NCBI RefSeq assembly: GCF_963678635.1
Contig: NW_026971313.1
Coordinates: 30,829-94,828 of the forward strand
Origin: Symsagittifera roscoffensis
Taxonomy: Eukaryota > Xenacoelomorpha > Acoela > Convolutidae
DNA length: 64,000 nucleotides
Direction of reading: 5' to 3'
Below the pieces are notes generated by a model. That model saw only the letters and a program-made list of their open reading frames with translations. It did not search any database and was not told where the DNA came from. This document shows, one piece after another, positions 1-13,509 of this stretch. Each line of letters opens with the position of its first letter. Position 1 is the first letter of the stretch. Both the position numbers and the translations under genes were made by a program.

Positions 1-548
1 CTGCTCGGTGGTGATAGCAAGTGAGCGTCGGTGGTGCATGATAGCAAGATAAAGGGTGGTGCATGATAGCAAGAGAGACGGTTGTGCATGATAGCGTGAG
101 ACTGGGTATTGGCTCCCAGTCAAAGTAGCTTGCTCGGTCGTGCATGATAGCATGAGAGGGTCAGATTCCCGAAAAATGGCTTGATTAGAGTTGAACTAAC
201 GTACGTTAGCTTGACTCAAGGCGGTGACGAAATACGGTGTAGTAAAAGTAGCAAGTACCCGAAAGATAACCGAAAGACGGTTAAGTAGCAAGTAAACGAA
301 CCTTAAAGCGTATTTCAATCGCCAGAAACTGAGAGAGCATCAGGATGCTCGGCCTACTTCTGCGTGGTCTTCATTCCAATTAAAAGAATCTGACCGATTA
401 GAAAGCAAGTAGCTAATAAATAATGCTAGTACCTAGAAGAACTGCTTTAGGAGTTAAATATCAGCAATACCAATCGCTCTTAGCTCTTTCGCTGAGCTAA
501 AAGCTTGGCAGTCTTAAAGGATGAACCAGTGAATAGAAGGAAGAGAAG
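1..548. other. Unassigned left flank with short degenerate repeats
   Basis: No gene is recognisable here. The word GTGCATGATAGCA or a close variant occurs near 34, 59, 84 and 140, the first three about 25 bp apart, so this is the remnant of a short tandem repeat. A perfect 14-bp palindrome (CTAACGTACGTTAG) lies at 196-209. The satellite begins close to 549 with its ACTTTCG word. Nothing else can be supported. Confidence 0.5.
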
Positions 549-3500
549 ACTTTCGTTTTTTTAAAGTGTTTTTGACCAGTTGTCTTCATTCTTGATTCTT
601 GTTAGTTTTTAGGCTGCATTAAATTGAGTTTGTTTATTTTTATTTAAAGGTCGAGGTTTTTAAAGATAGCCTTGTTTCTAGTTTAAAATCGACACTGACA
701 AAATAATAAAGATTAAAGAATTTAAAAAACTCACCATTAAAAGCAATTTCACAATTTGTACCATTTCGAAATTTCCTAATGATAAAAAAGAGGGCAAAAA
801 AATGCGGGAACTGTGAAAAGGAGCGATTATAAAACTTGCAACTAAATTTTGTATAAGGAAATAGAATGGCAATTTTGATTTGAAAAAAAAAAGATTAACC
901 AAATCGAGATATAGTCATTTTTTTGATACAATTTACTAGCGCGTCCCTCTTCTCATTATAAAACTAAAAAACTAGACTTGATAGTGCATTTATTTTAGAA
1001 GCTCGACTTGTTGCATAGAGGAGCGTTATTGAATATATTTACGTGCATGAATTGGTTTTGACAAGATGGAATGATAAAGTTTCTTGCTCTAAAACGCTTG
1101 ATTGAGCTTAAAGGAGTATTCGATACAGCTTCGGTTTAGTTTTAGCGAACGTGATATGGTTGATGGTCAGCTGCATTATAAAGATGAGAGCTGTGCTTGA
1201 ATAAGCATCAGTAACAATGTTACTAAACTTTCGTTTTTTTGAGATTTTTTGCCCGGTTGTCCTCATTCTTGATTGTTGTTAGTTTTTAGGCTGCAAGAAA
1301 TTGAGTTTGTTTGTTTTCATTCAAATAACGGTGTTTTGTACAAATTGCCTTTTTGCTTATTTTATATCGACAATGACAAAACAACAAAGATTAAAGAAAT
1401 GAAAAAACTAACCGTTAAAAGCAATTTCACAGTATGTGCCATTTGAAAATTCTTTTATGATAAAAAAGAGGGCAAAAAAATGCGGGAACTGTGAAAAGAA
1501 GCCATAATAGCTAAAATAAAAATTGCAACTGAGTTTTTTATTAGGAAATTGAATGGCAATTTTGATTTGAAAAAGCGTTACCAAATCGAGATATAGTCAG
1601 TTCCTTGATACAATATACTAGGGCGTCCCTCTTCTCATTATAAAACTCAATAACTAGATTTGATAGTGATTTTATTTTAGAAGGTCGACTTGTTGCATAT
1701 AGGAGCGTTATTGAATAAAATTACGTGCATGAATTGGTTTTGACAAGATGGAAAAACAAAGGTTCTTGCTCTAAAACGCTTGTTTGAGCTTGAAGGAGTA
1801 CTCGCACAGCTTCTGTTTAGTTTTAACGAAGTTAGATATGGTTGATCACCAGCTGCATGAGAAAGATGAGATATGTGCTTGACTAAGCAACAGTAACAAT
1901 GTTACTACACTTTCGTTTTTCCAAGTGTTTTTGCCAAGTTGTCCTCATTCTTGATTGTTGTTAGATTTTAGGCTGCATAAAATTGAATTTTTTTGTTTTT
2001 ATTCAATTGTCGGTGTTTTAAAAAATTGCCTTTTTTCTTGTTTGTAATCTACACTGAGAAAATAACAAAGAATAAAGAAATTAAAAAACTTACCAATAAA
2101 AGCAATTTCACAACTAGTGCCATTTTAAAATTCCTTTATGATAAAAAAAGAGGGCAAAAATGTGGGAACTTTGAAAAGGAGCACTTATAGCAAAAATAAA
2201 AGTTGCAACTAAACTTTTTATTAGAAAGTTGAATGGCAATTTTGATTTGAAAAAGGAGTTACCAAATCGAGATATAGTCAGTTCCTTGATATATTATACT
2301 AGGGCGTTCCTCTTCTCATCATAAAACTCAAAAACTAGACTTGATAGTGTTTTTATTTTAGAAGTTCGACTTGCTGCATATAGGAGCGTTATTGAATAAA
2401 TTTACGTGCATCAATTGGTTTTGACAAGATGAAATGTAAAGGTTCTTGCTCTAAAACGCTTGTTTGAGCTTGAAGGAGTGCTCGCACAGTTTCGGTTTAG
2501 TTTTAACGAAGTTATATAAGGTTGATGGTCAGCTGCATGAGAAACATGAGAGCTGTGCTTGAATAAGCACCAGTAACAATGTTACTACACTTTCATTTTT
2601 TCAAGTTTTTTTTGCCCAGTTGTCCTCATTCTTGATTGCTGTTAGTTTTAAAGCTGCATAAAATTGAGTTTTTTTGTTTTTATTTATATGTCGATGTTTT
2701 AAAACATTTTCTTTTTTCTTGTTCAAAATCGACATTGAGAAAATAACAAAGATTAAAGAAAATAAAAAAGCTCACCATTAAAAGCAATTTCACAATTTGT
2801 GCCATTTAAAAAATCTTTTATGAAAAAAAAGAGGGCAAAAAAGCGGAAATTGTGAAAAGGAGCAATTTTAGCAAAATTAAAAGTTGCAACTAAATTTTTT
2901 ATAAGGAAATTGAATGGCAATTTTGATTTGAAAAAAGAGTAACCAAATCGAGATTAAGTCTTTTCTTCGATACAATATATTAGGTCGTCCCTCTTCGCAT
3001 TATAAAACTCAAAAACTAGACTTGATAGTGCATTTATTTTGAAAGTTCGACTTGTTGCATATATGAGCGTTAGTGAATATATTTACGTGCATGAAACGGT
3101 TTTGACAAGAGGGAATGATAAAAATTCTTGGTCTAAAACGTTTGTTTGAGCTTGAATGTGTACTCGCAAAGCCTCGGTTTAGTTTTAGAGAAGTTAGATA
3201 TGGTTGATGGTCAGCTGCATGAGAAAGATGAGAGCTGTGCTTGAATAAGCACCAGTAGTAATGATACTACACTTTCGTTTTTTTAACTGATTTGCCCAGT
3301 TGTCCTCATTCTTGATTGTTGTTACTTTTTAGGCAGCATAAAATTGAGTTTGTTTGTTTTTATTTAAATGCTGGTGTTTTAAAAAATTGCCTTTTTTCTT
3401 GATTTAAATCAACACTGACAAAACAACAAAGATTATAAAAAATTTAAAAAACTCACCATTGAAGCAATTTCTCAATTTGTGCCATTTTAAAATTGCTGTA

Positions 3501-6500
3501 TGATAAAAAAAAAGAGAGCGAAATGCGGGAACTGTGAAAAGGAGCGATTATAGCAAAAATAAAAGTTGCAACTAAATTTTTTATTAGGAAATTGAATGAC
3601 AATTTTGATTCGAAAAAAGAGTAACCAAATCGAGATATAGTCTTTTCTTCGATACAATATACTAGGTCGTCCCTCTTCGCATTATAAAACTCAAAAACTA
3701 GACTTGATAGTGCATTTATTTTGAAAGTTCGACTTGTTGCATATATGAGCGTTAGTGAATGTATTTACGTGCATGAAATGGTTTTGACAAGATGGAATGA
3801 TAAAAATTCTTGCTCTAAAACGTTTGTTTGAGCTTGAAGGAGTACTCACACAGCCTCGGTTTAGTTTTAGGGAAGTTAGATATGGTTGATGGTCAGCTGC
3901 ATGAGAAAGATGAGAGCTGTGCTTGAATTAGCACCAGTAATAATTTTACTACACTTTCGTTTTTTCAAGTATTTTTGCCCAGTTGTCCTCATTCTTGATT
4001 GTTGTTAGTTTTTTGGCTGCATAAAATTGTGTTTGTTTGTTTCATTTAAATGTCCGTGTTTCAAAAAATTGTCTAATTTCTTGTTTTAATTCGACACTGA
4101 CAAAAGCACAAAGATTCAGGAAACTAAAAAAACTCACCATTAAAAGCCATTTAACAATTTGTGCCATTTTAAAATTCTTTCATGCTAAAAAAGAGAGCAA
4201 AAAATGCGGGAACTGTGGAAAAGAGCGATAATAGCAAAAAAATGTTGCAACTAAATTTTTTATAAGGAAATTGAATGGCAATTTTGATTTTAAAAAAGAG
4301 TTACCAAATCAAGATATAGTCATTTTTTTATACAAAATACAAGGGGCATCACTCTTCACATTATAGATCTCAAAAACTAGACTTGATAGCGCATTTATTT
4401 TGGTAGTTCGACTTGTTGCATATACGATCGTTTTTGAATATATTTACGTGCATGAATTGGTTTTGACAATATGGAATGATAAAGGTTCTTGCTGTAAAAC
4501 ACTGGTCTGAGCTTGAACGAGTACTCGCACTGCTCCGGTTTAATTTTAGCGAAGTTAGATATGGTTAATGGTCAGCTGTATGAGAACGATGAGAGCTGTG
4601 CTTGAAAAAGCACCGATAACAATGTTACTTCACTTTCGGTTTCTTTGAGAGTTTTTGCCCTGTTGTCCTCATTCTTGATTGTTGTTAGTTTTTAGGCTGC
4701 AAAAAATTGAGTTTGTTTTTTTATTTATATGTCGGTGTTTTAAAAAACTGCTTTTTTCTTGTTTTAAATCGACACTGACAAAACAAAAAAGATTAAAGAA
4801 GTTAAATAACTCACCATTAAGAGCAATTTCACAATTTGTGCCATTTTAAAAATCTTTTATGATAAAAATAGAGGGCAGAAAAAAGCGGGAACTGTGAAAA
4901 GGAGCTATTATAGCAAAAATAAAAGTTGCAACTAAATTTTTTATAACGAAATTGAATGGCAATTTTGATTCGAAAAAAAGTTACCAAATCGAGATATAGT
5001 CAGTTCTTTGATACAATATACTAGGGCGGCCTTCTTCTGATTATAAAACTGAATAACTAGACTTGATAGTGCATTTATTTTAGAAGGTCGAGTTGTTGCA
5101 TATAGGAGCGTTATTGAACACATTTACGTGCATGAGTTGGTTTTGACAAGATTGAATGATAAAGGTTCTTGCACTAAAACGCTTGTTTGAGCTTGAAGGA
5201 GTACTCGCACAGCTTCGGTTTAATTTTAGCGAAGTTGGATATGACTGATGGTCAGCTGCATGAAAAAGATGAGAGCTGTGCTTGAATAAGCAGAAGTAAA
5301 ATGTTACTACACTTTCGTTTTTTAAGTGTTTTGCCAAGCTGTCCTCATTCTTGATTGCTGTTAGTTTTTAGGCTGCAAAAAATTGAGTTTGTTTGTTTTT
5401 ATTTAAATGTCGGTGTTTTAAAAACTTGCCTTATTTCTTGTTTTAAATCGACACTGACAAAAAAACAAAGGTTAAAGAAATTAAAAAAACTCACCATTAA
5501 AAGCAATTTCACCATTTTAAAATTCATTTATGATAAAAAAGAGCGCAAAAAATTGCGGGAACTGTGAAAAACAGCAATTATAGCAAAAATAAAAGTTGCA
5601 ACTAAAATTTTTATAAGGAAATTGAATGGCAATTTTGATTTTTTTAAAAGTTACCAAATTGAGATACATTCATTTCTATGATACAATATACTAGGTCGTC
5701 CCTCTTCGCATTATAAAACTCAAAAACTAGACTTGATAGTGCATTTATTTTTAAAGTTTGACTTGTTGCAAATAGGAGCGTTTTTGAATATATTTACATG
5801 CATGAATTTGTTTTGACAAGATGGAATGATAAAAGTTCTTGCTCTAAAACGCTTGTCTGAGCTTGAAGGAGTACTCGCACAGCTTCGTTTTAATTTTAGC
5901 GAAGTTAGATTTGATTGATGGTAAGCTGCATGAGAAAGATGAGAGCTGTGCTTGAATAAGCACAAGTAACAATGTTACTACACTTTCGTTTTTTAAGTGT
6001 TTTTGCTTAGTTGTCCTCATTCTTGATTGTTATTAGTTTTTAGGCTGCAAAAAATTGAGTTTGTTTGTTCTTATTCAAATGTCGGTGTTTTAAAAACATG
6101 CCTTATTTCTTGTTTTAAATCGACACTGACAAAATAACAAAGGTTAAAGAAATTGAAAAACTCACCCTTAAAAGCAATTTCACCATTTTAAAATTCCTTT
6201 ATGATAAAAAAGAGCGCAAAGAAATGCGGGAACTGTGAAAAACATCAATTATAGCAAAAATAAAAGTTGCAACTAAAATTTTTATAAGGAAATTGAATGG
6301 CAATTTTGATTTTTAAAAAAAAGTTACCAAATCGAGATATAGTCATTTCTTTGATACAATACACTAGGGCGTCCCTATTCTCATTATAAAACTCAAAAAC
6401 TAGACTTGATAAAGCATTTATTTTAAAAGATCGACTTGTTGCAAATAGGAGCGTTTTTGAATATATTTACGTGCATGACTTTGTTTTGACAACTTGGATT

Positions 6501-9500
6501 GATAAAGATTCTTGCTCTAAAAGGCTTGTCTGAGCTTGAAGGAGTACTCGCACAGCTTCGGTTTAATTTTAGCGAAGTTAGATATGACTGATGGTCAGCT
6601 GCATGAAAAAGTTGAGAGCTGTGCTTGAATAAGCACCAGTAAAATGTTACTACACTTTCGTTTTTTAAAAGTTTTGCCTAGCTGTCCTCATTCTTGATTG
6701 TTGTTAGTTTTTAGGCTGCAGAAAATTGAGTTTGTTTGTTTTTATTTAATTGTCGGTGTTTTAAAAACTTGCCTTATTTCTTGTTTTAAATCGACACTGA
6801 CAAAATAACAAAGCTTAAAGAAATTAAAAAACTCACCATTAAAAGCAATTTCACCATTTTAAAATTCCTTTATGATAAAAAAGAGCGCAATGAAATGCGG
6901 GAACTGTGAAAAACAGCAATTATAGCAAAATAAAAGTTGCAACTAAAATTTTTATAAGGAAATTGAATGGCAATTTTGATTTTAAAAAAAAGTTACCAAA
7001 TCGATATATTAGTCATTTCTTTGAAACAATACACTAGGGCGTCCCTATTCTCATTATAAAACTCAAAAACTAGTCTTGATAGTGCTTTTATTTTAAAAGA
7101 TCGACTTGTTGCAAATAGGAGCGTTTTTGAATACATTTACGTGCATGAATTTGTTTTGACAAGATGAAATGATAAAGGTTCTTGCTCTAAAACGCTTGTC
7201 TGAGCTTGAAGGAGTACTCGCACAGCTTCGTTTTATTTTAGCGAAGTTAGATATGACTGATGGTCAGCTGCATGAAAAAGATGAGAGCTGTGCTTGAATA
7301 AGCACCAGTAAAATGTTACTACACTTTCGTTTTTTAAGTGTTTTGCCAAGCTGTCCTCATTCTTGATTGTTGTTAGTTTTTAGGCTGCAGAAAATTGAGT
7401 TTTTTTGTTTTTATTTAAATGTCGGTGTTTTACAAACTTGCCTTATTTCTTGTTTTAAATCGACACTGACAAAATAACAAAGGTTAAAGAAATTAAAAAA
7501 CTCACCATTAAAAGCAATTTCACTATTTTAAAATTCCTTTATGATAAAAAAAGAGCGCAAAGAAGTGCGGGAACTGTGAAAAACAGCAATTATAGCAAAA
7601 ATAAAAGTTGCAACTAAAATTTTTATAAGGAAATTGAATGGCAATTTTGATTTTTAAAAAAAAGTTACCAAATCGAGATACATTCGTTTCTATGATACAA
7701 TATATTAGGGCGTCCCTCTTCTCATTATAAGTTTCGAAAACTAGACTTGATAGCGCATTTATTTTAAAGTTTGACTTGTTGCAAATAGGAGCGTTTTTGA
7801 ATATATTTACGTGCATGAATTTGTTTTGACAAGATGGAATGATAAAAGTTCTTGCTCTAAAACGCTTGTCTGAGCTTGAAGGTGTACTCGCACAGCCTCG
7901 GTTTAGTTTTAGAGAAGTTAGATATGGTTGATGGTCAGCTGCATGAGAAAGATGAGAGCTGTGCTTGAATAAGCACCAGTAACAATGTTACTACACTTTC
8001 GTTTTTTTAAGTGTTTTTGCTTAGTTCTCCTCATTTTTGATTGTTCTTAGTTTTTAGGCTGCATAAAACTTAGTTTCTTTATTTTTATGTAAATAGCGGT
8101 TTTTTTTAAAAAATTGCCTTTTTTCTTGTTTTAAATCGACACTGACAAACTAACAAAGATTAGAGGAACTAAAAAAACTCACCATTAAAAACAATTTCAC
8201 AATTTGTGCCATTTAAAATATCCCTTATGATAACAAGCGGGCAAAAAATAGCGGGAACTGTGAAAAGGAGCGATTTTAGCAAAAACAAAAGTAGCAACTA
8301 AATTTTTATAAGGAAATTGAATGGCAATTTTGATTTAGAAAAAAAGAGTTACCAAATCGAGATATAGTCATTTCTTTGATACAATATACTAGGGCGTCCC
8401 TATTCTCATTATAAAACTCAAAAACTAGACATTCTAGTGCATTTATTTTAAAAGATTGACTTGTTGCAAATAGGAGCGTTTTTGAATATTTTTACGTGCA
8501 TGGATTTGTTTTGACAAGATGGAATGATAAAGGTTCTTGCTCTAAAACGCTTGTCTGAGCTTGAAGGAGTACTAGCACAGCTTCGTTTTATTTTAGCGAA
8601 GTTAGATATGATTAATGGTCAGCTGCATGAGAAAGATGAGAGCTGTGCTTGAAAAAGCACCAGTAACAATGATACTACACTTTCGTTTTTTAAGTGTTTT
8701 TGCTTAGTTGTCCTCATTCTTGATTGATGTTAGTTTTGAGGCTGCATAAAATTTGGTTTGTTTATTTTTATTTAAATGTCGGTTTTTTAAAAATTGCCTT
8801 TTTTCTTGTTTTAAATCGACACTGACAAAATAACAAAGATTAGAGGAAATAAAAAAAAAGTACCATTAAAAACAATTTCACAATTTGTGCCATTTAAAAA
8901 TTCCCTTATGATAATAAAGCGGGCAAAAAATGCGGGAACTGTGAAAAGGAGCGATCATAGCAAAAACAAAAAGTTGCAACTAAAATTTAATATGGAAATT
9001 GAATGGCAATTTTGATTTTAAAAAAGAGTTACCAAATCGAGATATAGTCATTTCTTTGATACAATATACTAGGGCGTCCCTATTCTCATTATAAAACTCA
9101 AAAGCTGGGCTTGATAGTGCATTTATTTTAGAAGTTCGACTTGCTGGATATAGGAGCGTTATTGAATATATATACGTGCATGAATTGGTTTTGACAAGAT
9201 GGAATAATAAAGGTTCTTGCTCTAAAACGCTTGTTTGAGCTTGAAGGAGTGCTCGCACAGCTTCGGTTTAGTTTTAGCGAAGTTAGATTTGGTTGATGGT
9301 CAGCTGCATGAAAAAGATGAGAGCTGTACTTGAATAAGCACCGGTAACAATGTTACTACACTTTCGTTTTTTAAGTGTTTTTGCTTAGTTGTCCTCATAG
9401 TTGATTGATGTTAGTTTTGAGGCTGCATAAAATTTGGTTTGTTTATTTTTATTTAAATGTCGGTTTTTTAAAAATTGCTTTTTTTCTTGTTTTAAATCGA

Positions 9501-11946
9501 CACTGACAAAATAACAAAGATTAGAGGAAATAAAAAAAAAGTACCATTAAAAACAATTTCACAATTTGTGCCATTTAAAAATTCCCTTATGATAATAAAG
9601 CGGGCAAAAAATGCGGGAACTGTGAAAAGGAGCGATCATAGCAAAAACAAAAAGTTGCAACTAAAATTTAATATGGAAATTGAATGGCAATTTTGATTTT
9701 AAAAAAGAGTTACCAAATCGAGATATAGTCATTTCTTTGATACAATATACTAGGGCGTCCCTATTCTCATTATAAAACTCAAAAGCTGGGCTTGATAGTG
9801 CATTTATTTTAGAAGTTCGACTTGCTGGATATAGGAGCGTTATTGAATATATATACGTGCATGAATTGGTTTTGACAAGATGGAATAATAAAGGTTCTTG
9901 CTCTAAAACGCTTGTTTGAGCTTGAAGGAGTGCTCGCACAGTTTCGGTTTAGTTTTAGCGAAGTTAGATATGGTTGATGGTCAGCTGCATGAAAAAGATG
10001 AGAGCTGTACTTGAATAAGCACCGGTAACAATGTTACTACACTTTCGTTTTGTTAAGTGTTTTTGCCCAGTTGTCCTCATTCTTGACTGTTGTTAGTTTT
10101 TAGGCTGCATAAAATTGAGTTTGTTTGTTTTTATTTAAATATCGGTTTTTTTAAAGATTAATTTTCTTCTTGTTTTAAATCGACACTGACAAAATGACAA
10201 AGATTAGAGGTACTAAAAAAACTCACCATTAAAATCAATTTCTCAGTTTGTGCCATTTAAAAATTCCCTTATGATAATAAAGCGGGCAAAAAAATGCGGG
10301 AACTGTAAAAAGGAGCGATTATAGCAAAAACAAAAGTTGTAACTAAATTTTTATAAGGAAATTGAAGGGCAATTTTGATTTAACAAAAAGAGTTACCAAA
10401 TCAAGATATAGTCATTTCTTTGATACAATAAACTAGGGCGTCTATCTTCTCATTATAAAACTCAAAAACTAGACTTGATAGTGCATTTTTTTAGAAGGTC
10501 GACTTGTTGCATATAGGAGCGTTATTGAATATATTTACGATCATGAATTGGTTTTGACAAGATGGAAAGGTAAAGGTTCTTGCTCTAAAACGCTTGTTTG
10601 AGCTTGAAGGAGTGCATGCACAGCTTCGGTTTATTTTTAGCGAAGTTAGATATGGTTGATGGTCAGCTGCATGAGAAAGATGAGAGCTGTGCTTGAATAA
10701 GCACCATTAACAATGTTACCACACTTTCGTTTTTTTAAGTGTTTTTGCCCAGTTGTCCTCAATCTTGATTGTTGTTAGTTTTTAGGCTGCATAAAATTGA
10801 GTTTGTTTGTTTTTGATTAACTGTCGGTTTTTAAAAATTGCCTTTTTTCTTGTTTTAAATCGACACTGATAAAATAACAAAGATCAAAGGTACTAAAAAA
10901 ACCCACCATTGAAAACAATTTCACAATTTGTGCCATTTAAAAATTCCCTTATGATAATAAAGCGGGCAAAAAAATGCGGGAACGGTGAAAAGGAGCGATT
11001 ATAGCAAAAATGAAAGTTGCAAATAAGTTTTTTTAAGGAAATTGAATGGAAATTTTGATTCAAAAAAAGAGTTACCAAATCGAGATACAGTCATTTCTTT
11101 GATACAATATACTAGGGCGTCTCATTTCTCATTATAAAACTTAAAAACTAGAAATGATAGCGCATTTCTTTTAAAGTTTGTTTTGAAGCAAATAGGAGCG
11201 TTTTTGAATATATTTTTGAATTGGTTTTGACAAGATGGAATGATTAAGGTTCTTGCTCTAAAACGCTTGTCTGAGCTTGAACGAGAACTCGCACAGCTTC
11301 GGTTTAATTTTAGCGAAGTTAGATACGGTTGATGGTCAGCTGCATGAGAAAGATGAGAGCTGTGCTTGAATAAGCAGGAGTAACAATGTTACTACACTTT
11401 CGTTTTTTTAAATGTTTTTGCCCAGTTGTCCTCATTCTTGATTGCTGTTAGTTTTTAGGCTGCATAAAATTGAGTTTGTATGTTTTTATTTAAATGTCGG
11501 TTTTTTTTAAATTGCCTTTTTTCTTGTTTTAAATTGACCCGGACAAAATAACAAAGATTAGCGGAACTAAAAAAACTCACCATTAAAAGTAATTTCAAAA
11601 TTTGTGCCATTTAAAAATTCCCTTATGATAATAAAGCGGGCAAAAAATGCGGGAACTGTGAAAAGAGCGATTATAGCAAAAACGAAAGTTGCAACTAATT
11701 TTTTATAAGGAGACTGAATGGCAATTTTGATTTAAAAAAAGAGTTACCAAGTCGAGATATAGTCGTTTCTTTGATAAATTATACTAGAGCGTCCCTCTTC
11801 TTATTATAAAACTCAAAAACTAGACTTGATAGTGCATTTTTTTTAGAAGGTCGACTTGTTGCATGTAGGAGCGTTAGTGAATATTTTTACGTGCATTAAT
11901 TGGTTTTGACAAGATGGAATGATCGAGTTTCTTGCTCTAAAACGCT
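549..11946. repeat. AT-rich satellite array, left block, about 680-bp monomer
   Basis: About 17 head-to-tail monomers. The landmark GACAAGATGG recurs at 1060, 1742, 2423, 3103, 3786, 4464 (variant), 5144, 5814, 6488 (variant), 7158 (variant), 7828, 8512, 9192, 9873, 10556, 11229 and 11908, giving spacings of 670-684 bp. Monomers between about 5.4 and 7.8 kb lack roughly 10 bp after AATTTCAC and form a 670-674-bp subfamily. Monomers at 8-12 kb share GATAATAAAGCGGGC. The minus-strand open frames of 60-97 codons in these monomers recur once per monomer and look like by-products of the repeat. No promoter, tRNA-like box or transposase is visible. The block stops abruptly at about 11946, some 38 bp past the last landmark. 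Confidence 0.95.
8698..10058. repeat. Recently duplicated satellite monomer pair
   Basis: Bases 8698-9378 and 9379-10058 are near-identical neighbours with a 681-bp offset. By eye they differ at only a handful of positions, far fewer than other neighbouring monomers. The same 92-codon minus-strand frame is therefore repeated without any amino-acid change at 8980-9258 and 9661-9939. This fits a recent unequal exchange or slippage event. Confidence 0.85.
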
Positions 11947-12477
11947 GATCCGGTTGTCATAGTAACTACACTTAATTTTACAAGTTTAACTCTGGGTTGG
12001 AAATCTAATCCCAACTTTTTATTAGTTTAGATCATCCACCTGCTCAAGAAACGGTCAGCCATACTTTAGTTTTCGAAATCCGACTTTTTTTCATCAATAT
12101 ATACCTTTTTCCGCCAGCCAACCAGGATCAAATTCTCGAAGTTTAGAGTTAGGCTTATAACTTTGAACTAATGTTCCAACTGACTTGAACTTTAGTTTAT
12201 TGGAAAGAACATGAGCAGGGCTTTACAAAACACCCCTATTTTACTCCGAAACTAAATCTTAAAGTTATTCAAACCCCAACCTCAAAAGTGTCAAAATGTT
12301 ACCAAAATCCTAACCCCAACTTTTTAAGCCACTTTTTTGAAGTTTTTCTTTCAGTAAGGTACGTTTATTTTTGCTCCTAGACCCCAAATCAAAAAGTTTT
12401 AGAGCTCTAGGACGTCGAAAACCATTTTGAGCCGATGCGAAAAATGTCCAAAAAAAATGCCAAAAGGTGACCGTGGC
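11947..12477. other. Unassigned AT-rich segment between satellite and truncated module
   Basis: About 530 bp match neither the satellite monomer nor any part of the 41.8-63.1 kb element that I can recognise. The segment holds several C-rich words (ACCCCAACTT, AACCCCAACC). The 85-codon minus-strand frame at 12310-12567 has no recognisable feature and runs into the plus-strand homology of the next segment, so I do not call it a gene. It could be host flank or part of another repeat carried in with the fragment. Confidence 0.45.
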
Positions 12478-13509
12478 TAGGGTTAGGGACATGGAGTGGC
12501 TGAACGGTGTCTTCCGAAGACACATAAGCCTTCTGAAGTCAGACCTACTAGAGACGGGCCATTTCACTTTTGGTCCACCCCCAATACCTCCCTTTTTTTA
12601 CTGCTAGGCCCTTTTCCAATCTTTTAGGAGGAAAATCCGACTCGAGAGAAAGCTCAAGGAGCAGCAGGAGTAGGCAAAAAGGATGCACACTGACGCAAGA
12701 AGACGAGGAGGAATCATCCACATTTCAAAACTCTGTAGTCCACCCAAGACAGAGAGAAAGCCCGATATCTAGAGAGAATAAAGGATCTAGACCTGGAAGA
12801 CCTGGCATGTCGACAAGAGTTGACGGAGGTTCTAGGATTCAAGAATGTGTCGCACGAGAACTTGAGCAGACATCACTGTGTGGATTGGCTAAAGGCCCTC
12901 GAAGCGCATCCTCGAGAGCCGAGAGATTGGAAACCGCAGATCTAACGGGAAAACCACAAAAATCTATAATGGGCCCGGTCAAATACAGGCCTCTCAAGCA
13001 GCTAGGAAGTCCAGGCCTAATCTTGGAGCCTCCCAAGAATCGAACGGGCATAGCCAGGATCAGGGTGGCAATTTCTGCACAGCTATGCATAGTCGAAAAA
13101 CTTCTTGACCCAAAAAGCATGGAGATTCCGGACACCGGATTTCTGGGCCCCAAGCTCGCTGAAGACCCAAGGTATGGTAAATCCTGTGGGATATCGCAGC
13201 TAGCAAAAACCTTGGCCATGTACGATCGATCAGACCCCAGAGCAGCGAGAGCAATCATCGTGGCAGGATCGGACTTCAAGGGGACGTCGCCGAAGTTATT
13301 CAAGGGGACGTCCTGCTGCCTGGAGCGGAACTGAACAAAATTCTGGCCCTGGTGGTGGCTATAAAATCCGAGACACCATGCGAGCCAGAGCTGTTGCATT
13401 TCGCGGGGATGAATGACCAACTGCATGCGGCAGGACTTCTAGAGCATTTAAAAGGCGCGGAATCAACCCCAAGAAGATCTGGGAAGCAATTCAGACGCTG
13501 TTTGCAGCA
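12478..13509 (+). pseudogene. Truncated retroelement second module: SGNH block-V tail and following region
   Basis: This is a decayed relative of about 55158-56239 in the large element. It opens just after the place where the large element has its DGIHF block. It encodes EWLNGVFRRHI (from 12494), then a Ser/Arg-rich SSRSSRSR stretch, then NVSHENLSRHHCVDWLKA in another frame, then IMGPVKYRPLKQLGSPG and IIVAGSDFKGTSPK. A frame near 13390-13434 reads FAGMNDQLHAAG, where the large copy has FTGIKDHLHAAG. At least three frame changes and a stop near 12597 show that it is dead. The homology is clear across the whole stretch, so the module evolved as coding sequence before decay. Its function is unknown. 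Confidence 0.75.

Noticed and set aside
549-11946. Satellite as remnants of a DNA transposon or SINE
   Set aside because: No terminal inverted repeats, A/B box pair or transposase text was seen in the monomer.
12839-13426. 195-codon minus-strand frame opposite the truncated module
   Set aside because: The plus strand has clear homology with the large element, so this antisense frame is a shadow.
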